Origin: Jiangella mangrovi | GTDB lineage: Bacteria; Actinomycetota; Actinomycetes; Jiangellales; Jiangellaceae | Direction of reading: 5' to 3' | NCBI RefSeq assembly: GCF_014204975.1 | Contig: NZ_JACHMM010000001.1 | Span: forward strand, 4,216,001 to 4,280,000 | Length of the DNA stretch: 64,000 bases | Shown here: positions 1 through 8,948 of the stretch, piece after piece | How the letters are laid out: the number at the start of each line of letters is the position of its first letter | How positions within the stretch are numbered: the first letter of the stretch is position 1 | The notes under the pieces: generated by a model | What the model was told of the DNA's origin: nothing | Seen by the model: the letters and a program-made list of their open reading frames with translations, nothing else | Databases searched by the model: none | Program-made: the position numbers and the translations under genes

Positions 1-506
1 GGGCCAGCGCCACCACGGCCGGAGGCCCGCCGCGGCGACAGGTCAGCGTGCACGTGACGATCCCGTTCGGCACGCTGGCCGGGCTGAGCGAGGAGCCGGG
101 CGAGCTCGAGGGCTACGGACCCATACCCGCCCACATCGCCCGCAAGCTCGCCGCCGAAGGGGTATGGCGATGGCTGGCCACCGATCCCGGCAGCGGGCGG
201 GTCATGGATCTCGGCCGGACCACGTACCGGCCCACCAAGGCGCTCGCCGACTTCATCATCGCCCGCGACCGGACCTGCCGCATGCCCGGCTGCCACCGCC
301 CCGCCCGCTACTGCCACATCGACCACCGCGACCCCTACCAGAACGGCGGGGCCACCTCAGCGGCCAACTGCCAGTGCCTCTGCGAGACCCACCACCTGCT
401 CAAACACCACGGACACTGGCGCTGCGCCACCCTGCCCAACGGCACCACCGTCTGGACCAGCCCCACCGGCCACCGCTTCCTGAAACCACCCGCACGGGCA
501 GGCTAG
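1..506 (+). CDS. HNH endonuclease-domain protein (DUF222/13E12 type), 5' end outside the window
   Basis: The reading frame is open from the left edge of the window, so the gene is truncated at its N-terminus; the GTG at 48 is internal, not a convincing start. The visible part ends in an HNH nuclease fold: a Cys pair in TCRMPGC, then CHIDHRDPY and CLCETHHLLKHH, i.e. the two histidine/cysteine clusters that bind metal in HNH proteins. In actinobacteria this C-terminal HNH follows a long DUF222 domain (the 13E12 repeat family), which would lie upstream. These proteins are abundant and often near repeats, and their biological role is not established. The HNH assignment is firm; the DUF222 part is inferred. 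Confidence 0.8.
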   Translation, partial: ASATTAGGPPRRQVSVHVTIPFGTLAGLSEEPGELEGYGPIPAHIARKLAAEGVWRWLATDPGSGRVMDLGRTTYRPTKALADFIIARDRTCRMPGCHRPARYCHIDHRDPYQNGGATSAANCQCLCETHHLLKHHGHWRCATLPNGTTVWTSPTGHRFLKPPARAG

Positions 507-573
507 TGTCACGGTTCGAGGTGGGACAGCATTGCGGACACTGGGTGACCGCAATCGGGCCTAGGTTGCTGAC

Positions 574-1671
574 ATGCACGAGCGACTCGACGGGCGCCGG
601 CTGAGCCGGGCGACGCTCGCACGGCAGCATCTGCTCGTCCGCGTCGACCGGCGGCCGCTGGACGTCGCGCGCGACCTCGTGGGGCTGCAGGGACAGGAAC
701 CGGCCCCGCCGTACGTCATGCTGTGGAACCGTATCGACGGGTTCACGGTCGACGGGCTGACGACGCTGCAGCTGGACCGCAGCGTCGTCCGGGCGACGCT
801 GTTCCGCGGCACGCTGCACATGGTCGCCACCGACGACTACCTGTGGCTGCGGCCCATGCTGGCACCGATGCTCGAACGCCGGCAGCGCGGCGCGTGGGGC
901 AAGGCCCTCGACGGCGTCGACCTCGACCAGCTGGCCAAGACGGCGGCCGGGCTGCTCGACGGCGGCACCCTCACCCGGCCGAGGCTCAGCCGGGCGCTCG
1001 CCGAGCAGTGGCCGGACCACAGCCCGATGGCGCTGGCCCGCTCGATCCAGGGCCTGCTGCCGGTGGTGCACCCGCCGCCCGACGGCCTGTGGGACCGGCG
1101 CGGCCCGGCGCACATCGCGCTCGCCCGCACCTGGCTCGGCCGCCCGCTCTCCCCAGGCGTCGCGCCGAGCACGCTCGTGCGCCGCTACCTCGCCGCGTTC
1201 GGCCCGGCCACCGTCAAGGACGTCCAGGCGTGGAGCGGGCTGACCCGGCTGCGCGAGGTGGTCGACGGTATGCGGCCGCAGCTGGTCACGTTCACCGGCG
1301 AGCACGGCGAGGAGCTGTTCGACGTCCCCGACGCGCCCCGGCCCGACCCGGACACCCCGGCGCCGCCGCGACTGCTCGCCCCGCTCGACAACCTCGTCCT
1401 CGGCTACGCCGACCGCGGCCGCCTGGTCGGCCCGGACGCGGCGGCGCGCGTCGGCTGGGAGGCCGCCGTCCTGGTCGACGGCAAGGTCCGCGGCTTCTGG
1501 ACGGTCGCCCGCGACGACGGCGCCGCCACCCTGACGGTCGAGCTGCTCGGGCCGGTCGGCGCGGCCGCGGAAGAGGCGCTCGAAACCGAGGCCGCAGGAC
1601 TGCTGGCGTTCATCGCTCCCGCGGCCGAGCGCCGCGACGTCCGGCTGCGGGTGCCGGCCGGACATGGCTGA
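574..1671 (+). CDS. AlkZ-like winged-helix DNA glycosylase (HTH_42 superfamily)
   Basis: A 365-residue protein of the HTH_42 (AlkZ/YcaQ) superfamily, whose characterised members remove bulky alkylated bases and unhook interstrand crosslinks. The catalytic QxQ motif of the AlkZ branch is visible as Q39-G-Q41 within VGLQGQEPAPPY, and winged-helix segments follow (for example LVRRYLAAFGPATVKDVQAW). The length fits the family. Its stop lies 9 bases from the stop of a second HTH_42 protein on the opposite strand, so two members of the same superfamily are arranged tail to tail. Many AlkZ-like proteins lie near natural-product genes, but no biosynthetic genes are seen here. A general repair role is an inference; the damaged substrate is unknown. 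Confidence 0.75.
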   Translation: MHERLDGRRLSRATLARQHLLVRVDRRPLDVARDLVGLQGQEPAPPYVMLWNRIDGFTVDGLTTLQLDRSVVRATLFRGTLHMVATDDYLWLRPMLAPMLERRQRGAWGKALDGVDLDQLAKTAAGLLDGGTLTRPRLSRALAEQWPDHSPMALARSIQGLLPVVHPPPDGLWDRRGPAHIALARTWLGRPLSPGVAPSTLVRRYLAAFGPATVKDVQAWSGLTRLREVVDGMRPQLVTFTGEHGEELFDVPDAPRPDPDTPAPPRLLAPLDNLVLGYADRGRLVGPDAAARVGWEAAVLVDGKVRGFWTVARDDGAATLTVELLGPVGAAAEEALETEAAGLLAFIAPAAERRDVRLRVPAGHG

Positions 1672-1680
1672 CAGACAGGG

Positions 1681-2934
1681 CTAGCCGAGCGCCCGCCTCA
1701 GCGGCGCCGCGAGGTCTCCGCGCGCCCCGACATCGACGCCGTCCAGCTCCAGCCAGCTCGCGAGCCGGCGCAGCTCACCGGCCAGCGCATCGACGACGGC
1801 GGCAGCATCGGCCCCGTCCACGCCGGCCTCGGCGAACGCCCCCGGCACCAGCAGCACGCCACGCGATCGGTCCGCCTTGACGTCCACCCGGGCCACCAGC
1901 GCGTCACCCAGCAGGAACGGCAGCACGAAGTAGCCGAACTCGCGCTTCTCCGGCTTCACGTACAGCTCGAAGCTGTGCCGGAAGCCGAACAGCCGCTCCA
2001 CCCGGCTGCGCTCCCACAGCAGCGAGTCGAACGGCGACAGCAGCGCCCGCCCGTCGGCCGAGCGCGGCACCGGCCCGGGAGCCAGCCAGGCCGGGTCGGT
2101 CCAGCCCTCCACCCGGACGGGCTCGAGCTCCCCCGACGCGACCAGCTCGCGCAGCCGGGCCCGCGTCTCGACGCCGGGCATGCGGAAATAGTCGGCGACG
2201 TCGCGCGCGGTCGCGACCCCCAGCCCGGCCATGGCCCGCCGGACCAGCTCGCGCTGCCCGTCCTCCAGTGACGGCGTCGGCGTCGACAGCACCGACGGCG
2301 GCAGCACCCGGGACGGCAGGTCGTAGAGCCGCTCGAAGCCACGCCGTCCGGCCGCGGCCAACGAGCCCTCGTCGAACAACCCTTCCAGCGCCGACTTGCC
2401 GTCGGACCAGCGGTACCAGAGCAGCGTGGAGTCGGCGTACCCGTGGTCGACGGCGGAGCGGTCGCGCTGCGCCTTGTCGGCGAGGTCGGTGTAGGCGAGC
2501 GGCCCGCGTGCCGCGACCTCGGCCGCCAGCGCCTCCAGGTAGCCGGGCCGCTCCCGCGACACGCGCTCACGGAACCGCTGCCACGACGGCTGCTCCGCCC
2601 GCCGGGTCATCCGCCAGCGCAGCGCCGGCCGCAGCTCGACCGGCACCAGCGACGCCGCGTGTCCCCAGTACTCGAACCCGTGCCGCCGCCGGTACACGAC
2701 GTCGTCGAGCAGCGCCGGGTCGTACGGTCCCAGCCGCGAGTACAGCGTCAGGTAGTGCGACCGGACCAGCACGTTGACGGCGTCCAGCTGCACCGCCCCG
2801 AGCGAGCGCAGCACCGACCGGACCCGCGCGGGAGTGACGGCGGCACCGTCGGAAGCCGCACGGTCGAGCCCCTGCGCCCGCAGCGCGATCCGGCGCGCCT
2901 GCGCGAGCGACAACTCCGCCGGCGACCGGGTCAT
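1681..2934 (-). CDS. AlkX/YcaQ-like crosslink-repair DNA glycosylase
   Basis: A 417-residue HTH_42 superfamily protein. It carries the QxD catalytic motif of the YcaQ/AlkX branch (Q49-L-D51 in GAVQLDAVNVL) followed by the conserved RSHYLTLYSRLGPYD segment and FEYWGHAASLVP. E. coli YcaQ (AlkX) unhooks nitrogen-mustard interstrand crosslinks, so a base-excision role is expected. The ATG start overlaps the TGA of the upstream ligase gene by 4 bases (ATGA), indicating translational coupling, and this makes the gene the last member of the long minus-strand operon. The neighbouring ligase would suit a repair module, although that functional link is inferred. Confidence 0.8.
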   Translation of the reverse strand: MTRSPAELSLAQARRIALRAQGLDRAASDGAAVTPARVRSVLRSLGAVQLDAVNVLVRSHYLTLYSRLGPYDPALLDDVVYRRRHGFEYWGHAASLVPVELRPALRWRMTRRAEQPSWQRFRERVSRERPGYLEALAAEVAARGPLAYTDLADKAQRDRSAVDHGYADSTLLWYRWSDGKSALEGLFDEGSLAAAGRRGFERLYDLPSRVLPPSVLSTPTPSLEDGQRELVRRAMAGLGVATARDVADYFRMPGVETRARLRELVASGELEPVRVEGWTDPAWLAPGPVPRSADGRALLSPFDSLLWERSRVERLFGFRHSFELYVKPEKREFGYFVLPFLLGDALVARVDVKADRSRGVLLVPGAFAEAGVDGADAAAVVDALAGELRRLASWLELDGVDVGARGDLAAPLRRALG

Positions 2935-3914
2935 GGCAACGCAGCGCCCTCGCGGACGACCTCGCGGGCCGGCTTGTCGTGGCGCAGGCCCTTGTAGGCG
3001 GGATGGCGCAGCGTGCCGATGGCGGTCCACTCGGCGAACGCGACCTCGCAGACCAGCTCCGGCCGGACGAAGACGCAGCCGCGCTTGTCCGGCTGGGCGC
3101 CCACGAACGGGCTCTCGTCGGTGACCAGCGGCGCGAGCAGCCCGGCCAGCCGGTTCCGCTCGGCCAGCGTGAGGCCGGTGCCGACCCGGCCCGAGTACCG
3201 GAACACACCCTCGTCGTCGTACACGCCGACCGCCAGCGCCCCGAGGGTGCCGGTGAGCCCGCCCTCGCCGGGCAGCCAGCCGCCGATGACGACCTCCTGC
3301 CGGTTGACGTTCTTCACCTTGAGCCAGTCGGTCCCGCGGCGCCCCGGCAGGTACCGGCTGCCCAGCCGCTTGGCGATGACGCCCTCGAGCCGCTGCGCCT
3401 TGGTGGCGGCCAGCATGGCGGCGCCGTTGCCGGGCACGTACGCCGGTGCCTGCCAGCCCGCGCCGCCCCCGGACGGCAGCAGCGCCTCGAGCTCCGCCCG
3501 CCGCTCCTCGTACGGCGCGTCGAGCAGCGACCGGCCGTCGAGCCAGAGCAGGTCGAACAGCACGTACACCGCCGGCGCGCCCGCCACCAGCGGGTCGCCC
3601 AGCCCGGACACCTCGACGTTCATCCGCGACTGGAGCTTCTCGAAGCTCGGCCGGCCGGTGTCGTCGAACGCGACGACCTCGCCGTCGAGCACCGCCTCGC
3701 GCCCGCCGAGAGTATCCGCCACCCCGTGCACGTCCGGATACACCCGGGTGACGTCGCGCAGCGTGCGGCTCGACAGCTTCACGGCGCCGCCGGAGACGTA
3801 CGCGATGGTCCGCACGCCGTCCCACTTGACCTCGTAGCCGTAGGCGTCGTCGTCGGCCGGCAGCACCGGCGACGGCGACGCCATCATCGGCTTGACGGTG
3901 CCGGGCCGCGGCAT
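2931..3914 (-). CDS. ATP-dependent DNA ligase (LigC/LigD ligase-domain type)
   Basis: A 327-residue ATP-dependent DNA ligase made of an adenylation domain (about residues 1-200) and an OB-fold (about 210-327), without the polymerase or phosphoesterase domains of full LigD. The nucleotidyl-accepting lysine is K30 in EVKWDG. Further ligase motifs are DGEVVAF, EGVIAKR and WLKVK. Actinobacteria carry several such auxiliary ligases for end-joining and excision repair beside the NAD-dependent LigA. Its ATG overlaps the der stop by one base (TGATG) and its own stop overlaps the glycosylase start by four, so der, ligase and glycosylase are translationally coupled. The exact repair pathway cannot be read from the sequence. 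Confidence 0.85.
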   Translation of the reverse strand: MPRPGTVKPMMASPSPVLPADDDAYGYEVKWDGVRTIAYVSGGAVKLSSRTLRDVTRVYPDVHGVADTLGGREAVLDGEVVAFDDTGRPSFEKLQSRMNVEVSGLGDPLVAGAPAVYVLFDLLWLDGRSLLDAPYEERRAELEALLPSGGGAGWQAPAYVPGNGAAMLAATKAQRLEGVIAKRLGSRYLPGRRGTDWLKVKNVNRQEVVIGGWLPGEGGLTGTLGALAVGVYDDEGVFRYSGRVGTGLTLAERNRLAGLLAPLVTDESPFVGAQPDKRGCVFVRPELVCEVAFAEWTAIGTLRHPAYKGLRHDKPAREVVREGAALP

Positions 3915-5293
3915 CACGACCGGGAGCGCTTCTCTCGGATCTTCATCGAGATGTCCAGCGGCGTGCCCTCGAAGCCGAACTCCTCGCGCAGCCGCCGCTC
4001 GACGAAGCGCCGGTACGACGCCTCGAGGAACCCGGTCGTGAACAGCACGAACCGCGGCGGGCGGGTGTCGGCCTGGGTGGCGAACATGATGCGCGGCTGC
4101 TTGCCGCCGCGGACCGGGTGCGGGTGCGCGGCGACCAGCTGCCCGAGGAACGAGTTCAGCTTGCCGGTCGAGATGCGCTGCTCCCAGCCCTCGAGCGAGG
4201 TGTCGATCGCCTTGACCAGCCGGTCGACGTGCCAGCCGGTGCGCGCGGACACGTTGATCCGCGGCGCCCACGCGACCCGGTCGAGCTGCCGGTCGATCTC
4301 GCGCTCGAGCCCGTCGCGGCGCTCGTCGTCGAGGAGGTCCCACTTGTTGAACGCCAGTACCAGCGCCCGGCCGGCGTCGACGACCATGGAGATGATCCGC
4401 AGGTCCTGCTCGGCCAGCGGCTCGCTGGCGTCGATGAGCACGACGGCGACCTCGGCCCGCTCGAGCGCGGCGGCAGTGCGCAGCGACGCGAAGTACTCCG
4501 CGCCGGACGCCTCGTGCACGCGGCGCCGGATGCCGGCGGTGTCGATGAACCGCCACTCGCGCTCGCCCAGCTCGATCAGCTCGTCGATGGGGTCGACGGT
4601 GGTGCCGGCGACGGAGTCGACGACGACGCGGTCCTCGCCGGCGAGCTTGTTGAGCAGGCTGGACTTGCCGACGTTGGGCTTGCCGACCAGCGCGATGCGG
4701 CGCGGGCCGCCCTCGAGACCCTCGAAGGACTCCGGCGGCGCCTCGGGCAGCGCGGCGACGACGGCGTCGAGCAGGTCGCCGCTCCCCCGGCCGTGCAGCG
4801 CGGACACCGGGTACGGCTCGCCGAGCGCGAGGTTCCACAGCGCCGCCGCATCGGCCTCGCCGCTGGGCCCGTCGACCTTGTTCGCGACCAGGATGATCGG
4901 CTTGCCGGACCGGCGCAGCAGCTTCGCGACCGCCTCGTCGGTGTCGGTGGCGCCGACGGTGGAGTCGACGACGAACATGACGACGTCGGCCGCGGCCATG
5001 CCGACCTCGGCCTGCGCCGTGATGCGCGCCGCCATGCCCTTGGCCTCGGGGTCCCAGCCGCCGGTGTCGAGCAGGGTGAACGCCCGCCCGCCCCACGCGG
5101 CGTCGTAGGCGACGCGGTCGCGGGTGACCCCGGGCACGTCCTCGACGACCGCCTCGCGGCGGCCCAGAATGCGGTTGACCAGGGTCGACTTGCCGACGTT
5201 GGGACGGCCGACCACGGCCACCGTCGGCGTGTAGACGTCGGCCGCGGCCTCGGCGTCGGCCTCGAGGGCCTCCACCGGAATGTGCTCGCTCAC
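3914..5293 (-). CDS. der: ribosome biogenesis GTPase Der (EngA)
   Basis: A 459-residue tandem-GTPase protein that assists assembly of the 50S ribosomal subunit. The first G domain has the P-loop GRPNVGKST (residues 29-37), DTGGW and NKVD; the second has GKPNVGKSS (near residue 200), DTAGIRR and NKWD. A KH-like domain forms the C-terminus. A short acidic, Ala-rich N-terminal extension precedes the first G domain, as usual in actinobacteria. The GTG start overlaps the plsC stop by 4 bases (GTGA). The cmk-plsC-der order is a classic actinobacterial arrangement and supports the identification. Confidence 0.96.
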   Translation of the reverse strand: MSEHIPVEALEADAEAAADVYTPTVAVVGRPNVGKSTLVNRILGRREAVVEDVPGVTRDRVAYDAAWGGRAFTLLDTGGWDPEAKGMAARITAQAEVGMAAADVVMFVVDSTVGATDTDEAVAKLLRRSGKPIILVANKVDGPSGEADAAALWNLALGEPYPVSALHGRGSGDLLDAVVAALPEAPPESFEGLEGGPRRIALVGKPNVGKSSLLNKLAGEDRVVVDSVAGTTVDPIDELIELGEREWRFIDTAGIRRRVHEASGAEYFASLRTAAALERAEVAVVLIDASEPLAEQDLRIISMVVDAGRALVLAFNKWDLLDDERRDGLEREIDRQLDRVAWAPRINVSARTGWHVDRLVKAIDTSLEGWEQRISTGKLNSFLGQLVAAHPHPVRGGKQPRIMFATQADTRPPRFVLFTTGFLEASYRRFVERRLREEFGFEGTPLDISMKIREKRSRS

Positions 5294-5943
5294 TTACGCT
5301 CCTCGGTTCGGGACGCCACGGCCTCGCGATGAGCCACCAGGGCCTCGCGCAGCTGTTCGGTCGCAGCGTCGAGTGCCGAGCGCGTGCGCCCGCCGCCGGT
5401 CGGCAGCACGACCGGGCGGCCGAAGACGACCTCGACCCGGGAACGCAGGCCGGGCATCGCACCAAATGTACGTCCCCGGGACGCCGTTCCCGCAAAGACG
5501 ACCGGAATGACCGGCGCGCCGGAGCGCAGCGCGAACCAGGCCAGCCCCGTCCGCAGCTCCGAGAAGTCGCCGGCGCCGCGGGTCCCCTCGGGGAAGACGA
5601 CCAGGATGCGGCCGTCGTCGAGCACCCCGATGCCGGACTCGATCATGGTGCGGCTGGGGTCGTTGCGGTCGAGCGGGATCTGCCCGACGGCGTGCAGCAG
5701 CCAGCCGAGCGGGCCCTTGAACAGCTCTTTCTTGGCCAGCGTGTGCACGGGCCGCGGGCAGGTGCCCATGAGCAGCGGCGCGTCGAGGAACCCGGTGTGG
5801 TTGGGCGCCAGGATGACCGGGCCGGTGCGCGGCACGTTCTCGCGGCCCGTGATGGTCACGCGGTACAGCAGCCGGGCCAGGAACATCGCGATGTACCTGC
5901 CCGCGATGGCCCCGACGTGGGTCGGCAGCTTCCGCTCGGTCAC
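5290..5943 (-). CDS. plsC: 1-acyl-sn-glycerol-3-phosphate acyltransferase (PlsC family)
   Basis: A 217-residue acyltransferase of the PlsC family, which transfers the second acyl chain to lysophosphatidate at the membrane during phospholipid synthesis. The catalytic HX4D motif is present as NHTGFLD and the substrate-binding FPEGTRG motif follows. The N-terminus ([15 protein letters not shown]) is hydrophobic and probably membrane-associated. The start is the GTG at 5943, whose GTGA overlaps the cmk stop; longer reading in this frame runs antisense-like, low-quality sequence. Some actinobacterial members next to cmk-der may prefer other acyl acceptors, so substrate choice is inferred from the family. 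Confidence 0.9.
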   Translation of the reverse strand: MTERKLPTHVGAIAGRYIAMFLARLLYRVTITGRENVPRTGPVILAPNHTGFLDAPLLMGTCPRPVHTLAKKELFKGPLGWLLHAVGQIPLDRNDPSRTMIESGIGVLDDGRILVVFPEGTRGAGDFSELRTGLAWFALRSGAPVIPVVFAGTASRGRTFGAMPGLRSRVEVVFGRPVVLPTGGGRTRSALDAATEQLREALVAHREAVASRTEERK

Positions 5944-6692
5944 GCCCGTACCCCCGAGCGGGCCTCCACCAGCTTCAGGACGGCGGCGACGGTCTCGTCG
6001 AGCGACAGCACCGAGGAGTCGACGACATCGACGCCGTCGGCGGCCTCGTGGAAGCTGGCGACGGTGGAGTCGTCGGCGTCGCGCCGGACCACCTGGTCGC
6101 GGGTGGCGTCGACGGCGGACTCGTCGTCGGAGCCGTGCACCTCGAGCGCCCGGCGCGACAGCCGGACCTGCTCGTCGGCCGTGAGCAGCACCCGCACGGG
6201 CGCGTCCGGCGCGACGACGGTGGTGATGTCGCGGCCCTCGATGACGACACCGCCCGCCCGCGCGACCGCCTGCTGCCGGGCCACCAGCTCGGTCCGCACG
6301 CCCAGGTTGGTGGCGACGGCGCTGACGGCGGCCGAGATGCGGCTGGTGCGGATGGCCGCGACGACGTCGGTGCCGGCGACGCTGACCGCCTCGGTGCCGG
6401 GGTCGAGCCCCTGGTCCAGCGGCAGCTCGCGGGCCAGTTGCGCCACCCGCTCGGTGTCGGCGAGGTCGACCCCCTGCTCGAGCGCCCACCAGGTGACCGC
6501 CCGGTACATCGCGCCGGTGTCGAGGTAGCGCAGGCCGAGCGACGCGGCGACGCGGCGGGCGACCGTCGACTTCCCGGAGCCGGACGGGCCGTCGATGGCG
6601 ACGACGAGGTCACGGGCACTGACGTCAGCGGGGGTATCGGACACGTCCAGAAGATTACCGGGCAGCGGACTCACCCGCGGCCAGGCTCTCAT
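5940..6692 (-). CDS. cmk: cytidylate kinase
   Basis: Phosphorylates CMP and dCMP to the diphosphates. The P-loop GPSGSGKST, YLDTGAMYRA and the lid-region GRDITTVV are all present. I chose the ATG at 6692 because it forms the same 4-base ATGA overlap with the upstream tyrA stop seen throughout this operon, giving 250 residues. The GTG at 6644 (VSDTPADV, 234 residues) is a real alternative and puts the P-loop at a more typical distance from the N-terminus. Neither has a strong ribosome binding site. Confidence 0.92.
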   Translation of the reverse strand: MRAWPRVSPLPGNLLDVSDTPADVSARDLVVAIDGPSGSGKSTVARRVAASLGLRYLDTGAMYRAVTWWALEQGVDLADTERVAQLARELPLDQGLDPGTEAVSVAGTDVVAAIRTSRISAAVSAVATNLGVRTELVARQQAVARAGGVVIEGRDITTVVAPDAPVRVLLTADEQVRLSRRALEVHGSDDESAVDATRDQVVRRDADDSTVASFHEAADGVDVVDSSVLSLDETVAAVLKLVEARSGVRA

Positions 6693-7771
6693 CCACGAAT
6701 GGTCCAGCCGCGTTCGCGCAGCGACGCCGCCAGCTCCTGCTCGGTGCCGGGCCGGACGTCCAGCTCGACCAGCCCGAGCGCCTGGCCCGCGGCGTGCTCG
6801 ATGCGGACGTCCTCGACGTTGACGCCGGCCGCCCCCGCGTCGGCGAACAGCCGGGCCAGCTGGCCGGGCCTGTCGTCGACGGCGACGATGACCGTGGCGA
6901 ACTCCGTGTGGGCGGTGCCGTGCTTGCCGGGCAGCCGCGACCGGCCGTCGACTCCCCCGCGCAGCAGCTCGCGCAGCACCGGCTGGCCCGCGACGGGCGT
7001 CTCCAGCGCCGCCATCAGCCGGTCCAGGTCGCCGCGCAGCCCCTCGAGCACCGGGCGGACGGCCGCCGCGTTCGCCGTCAGGATCTCCGTCCACAGCTCC
7101 GGGTCGCCACTGGCGATGCGGGTGACGTCGGTGACGCCGGGGCCCGCGAGCCTCACCTCGTGCCCCGGCGCGCCGGCCAGGCGGCCCGCCATCAGCGCCG
7201 CCACCACGTGCGGTGTGTGCGACACCAGCGCGACGGCGGCGTCGTGCTCGGCCGCCGTCATGGTCATGGGGGCGGCGCCGACCAGCCGGGCGACGGCGAG
7301 CGCGCGGGTGACCGCCTGCTGGTGGGTGCCGTCGTCGGGGCAGATCACCCACGGCCGGCCCTCGAACAGGTCAGCCAGCGCGGCGCCCGGCCCGCTGATC
7401 TCGCGGCCGGCCATGGGGTGGCTGCCGACGTAGCGGCCCGGGTCCGCGACCCGCTCGCGCACCTGCGCTGTCGGCAGCATCTTCACGCTGGCGACGTCGG
7501 TGGCGTACTCGGCCCGGCCGCTCTGCAGCACCTCGCCGACGACGGCGGCGACGGCCTCCGGCGGGACGGCGACGACGGCCAGCGCGGCGGGACCGCCCGC
7601 CTCCGGCTCCGGACGTCCCGCGCCGAGACCCACCGCCTCGGCCAGGATCTCCGGCTTCGCGTCGGCCAGCCGCACGTCGACCCCGGCCCGCGTCAGCGCC
7701 AGCCCGAGCGAGGTCCCGACCAGCCCCGTGCCGACGACGAGGACGCTCCTGCCCTCGAACGGGTCCGTCAC
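6689..7771 (-). CDS. tyrA: prephenate dehydrogenase with C-terminal ACT domain
   Basis: A 360-residue enzyme converting prephenate to 4-hydroxyphenylpyruvate in tyrosine synthesis. The N-terminal NAD(P)-binding fold shows VVGTGLVGTSLG; GSHPMAGRE is the conserved substrate-binding segment of TyrA proteins. The C-terminal part (VIVAVDDRPGQLARLF onward) is an ACT domain and probably senses tyrosine. The GTG start is 18 bases downstream of the chorismate mutase stop, so the two successive steps chorismate to prephenate to 4-hydroxyphenylpyruvate are encoded side by side. Confidence 0.93.
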   Translation of the reverse strand: MTDPFEGRSVLVVGTGLVGTSLGLALTRAGVDVRLADAKPEILAEAVGLGAGRPEPEAGGPAALAVVAVPPEAVAAVVGEVLQSGRAEYATDVASVKMLPTAQVRERVADPGRYVGSHPMAGREISGPGAALADLFEGRPWVICPDDGTHQQAVTRALAVARLVGAAPMTMTAAEHDAAVALVSHTPHVVAALMAGRLAGAPGHEVRLAGPGVTDVTRIASGDPELWTEILTANAAAVRPVLEGLRGDLDRLMAALETPVAGQPVLRELLRGGVDGRSRLPGKHGTAHTEFATVIVAVDDRPGQLARLFADAGAAGVNVEDVRIEHAAGQALGLVELDVRPGTEQELAASLRERGWTIRG

Positions 7772-7789
7772 CGGTCCATCACCTGTCCG

Positions 7790-8155
7790 TCACCGGTCCG
7801 CGAGGTCGTCGCGCAGCACCGTCGTGCCGTGCAGGTAGACGTGGCGCATCTGCGACCGCGGCTTCGTGGTCTCGACGTGCGCCATGAGCCGCACGACCCG
7901 CGGCAGCGCCCCGGCGACTCCGATCTCCTGGGCGCACATCATCGGCACGTCGGTGATGCCCAGCTGGCGGACGGCCACGGCCGGGAACGCGGAGCGCAGG
8001 TCCGGCGTGGCGGTGAGGAAGATGCTGATGACGTCGTCGGGCGTCAGCTCGTTGCGGTCGAGCACCGTCGTCATCAGCTCGGCGGTCCGCTCCAGCAGGT
8101 GCTCGGCCTCGTCGGCGTCGAGCTGGGTGGCCCCCCGTATCGCGCGCACAGTCAC
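7790..8155 (-). CDS. aroH: chorismate mutase (AroH type)
   Basis: A 121-residue protein matching the monofunctional AroH class (trimeric, about 120 residues), which rearranges chorismate to prephenate. Diagnostic stretches are VRAIRGATQLDAD at the N-terminus, FLTATPDLRSAFPA and the C-terminal HVYLHGTTVLR. The start is the GTG at 8155 just before VRAIRG; reading further upstream is not conserved-looking. It lies directly ahead of tyrA on the same strand and 37 bases behind the pseudouridine synthase gene, so it is probably part of the same transcription unit. Confidence 0.93.
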   Translation of the reverse strand: MTVRAIRGATQLDADEAEHLLERTAELMTTVLDRNELTPDDVISIFLTATPDLRSAFPAVAVRQLGITDVPMMCAQEIGVAGALPRVVRLMAHVETTKPRSQMRHVYLHGTTVLRDDLADR

Positions 8156-8192
8156 AGGACAGCAAGGTACCCGGCGCGAGCCGGCCCGCGCG

Positions 8193-8948
8193 TCACAGCC
8201 CCACGTCGTGGTAGAGCGCGGCGACCTCGGCCTTGGTGAGAACGCGCGTGTTGCCGGGGCGCAGCTCGCCCATGGCCACCGGGCCCACATGCGTGCGGAC
8301 CAGCCGTTTCACCGGGTGGCCGACGGCCTCGAGCAGGCGGCGGACGATGTGCTTGCGGCCCTCGTGCAGCACGACCTCGACCATGACGCGCGTCCCCGAG
8401 CGGCTCACGACCCGGAAGGAGTCGACCCGCACCGGGCCGTCCTCGAGCTCGATGCCGGCGCGCAGCTCGCGGCCCAGCCCCGGCGACACCGGCCCGGGGA
8501 CCTCGGCCAGGTAGGTCTTGAGCACCTCGAACGACGGGTGCGCCAGCCGGTGGGCGAGCTCGCCGTCGTTGGTGAGGATGATGAGGCCCTCGGTGTCGGC
8601 GTCGAGCCGACCGACGTGGAACAGCCGCTCGCGCCGGCCGCGGACGTAGCCGCTGAGGTCGGGCCGGCCCTCGGGGTCGCTCATGGAGCTGACGACGCCG
8701 GTCGGCTTGTTCAGCGCGAGGTACACCTGGCCGCTCTCGGCGGTGGTGATGCGCGAGCCGTCGACCTTGATGACGGAGGTCGCGGGGTCGACCCGGGTGC
8801 CCAGGGTCCTGACGATGCGGCCGTCGACCTCGACCCGCCCCGCCGCGATCAGCGCCTCGCTGGCCCGGCGGCTGCCGACGCCGGCGGCGGCGAGCACCTT
8901 CTGCAGGCGGACACCCTGCTCGTCGGTGCGGGCGTCGGGCTCAGACAT
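8193..8948 (-). CDS. rluB: 23S rRNA pseudouridine synthase (RluB/RsuA family)
   Basis: A 251-residue pseudouridine synthase with an N-terminal S4 RNA-binding domain (GVRLQKVLAAAGVGSRRASE) and a catalytic domain carrying the active-site aspartate in GRLDADTEGL. The family modifies large- or small-subunit rRNA; RluB is the likely type because of the scpA-scpB-rluB gene order common in Gram-positive bacteria. The ATG at 8948 (MSEPDARTD) overlaps the scpB stop by 8 bases. A slightly longer reading from 8975 is possible but would lie deeper inside scpB. Confidence 0.9.
   Translation of the reverse strand: MSEPDARTDEQGVRLQKVLAAAGVGSRRASEALIAAGRVEVDGRIVRTLGTRVDPATSVIKVDGSRITTAESGQVYLALNKPTGVVSSMSDPEGRPDLSGYVRGRRERLFHVGRLDADTEGLIILTNDGELAHRLAHPSFEVLKTYLAEVPGPVSPGLGRELRAGIELEDGPVRVDSFRVVSRSGTRVMVEVVLHEGRKHIVRRLLEAVGHPVKRLVRTHVGPVAMGELRPGNTRVLTKAEVAALYHDVGL

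Noticed and set aside
2979-5108. Long plus-strand reading frame opposite der and the ligase
   Set aside because: It lies entirely antisense to well-identified genes; composition is Arg/Ala/Ser-rich as expected for shadow frames in GC-rich DNA, with no domain.
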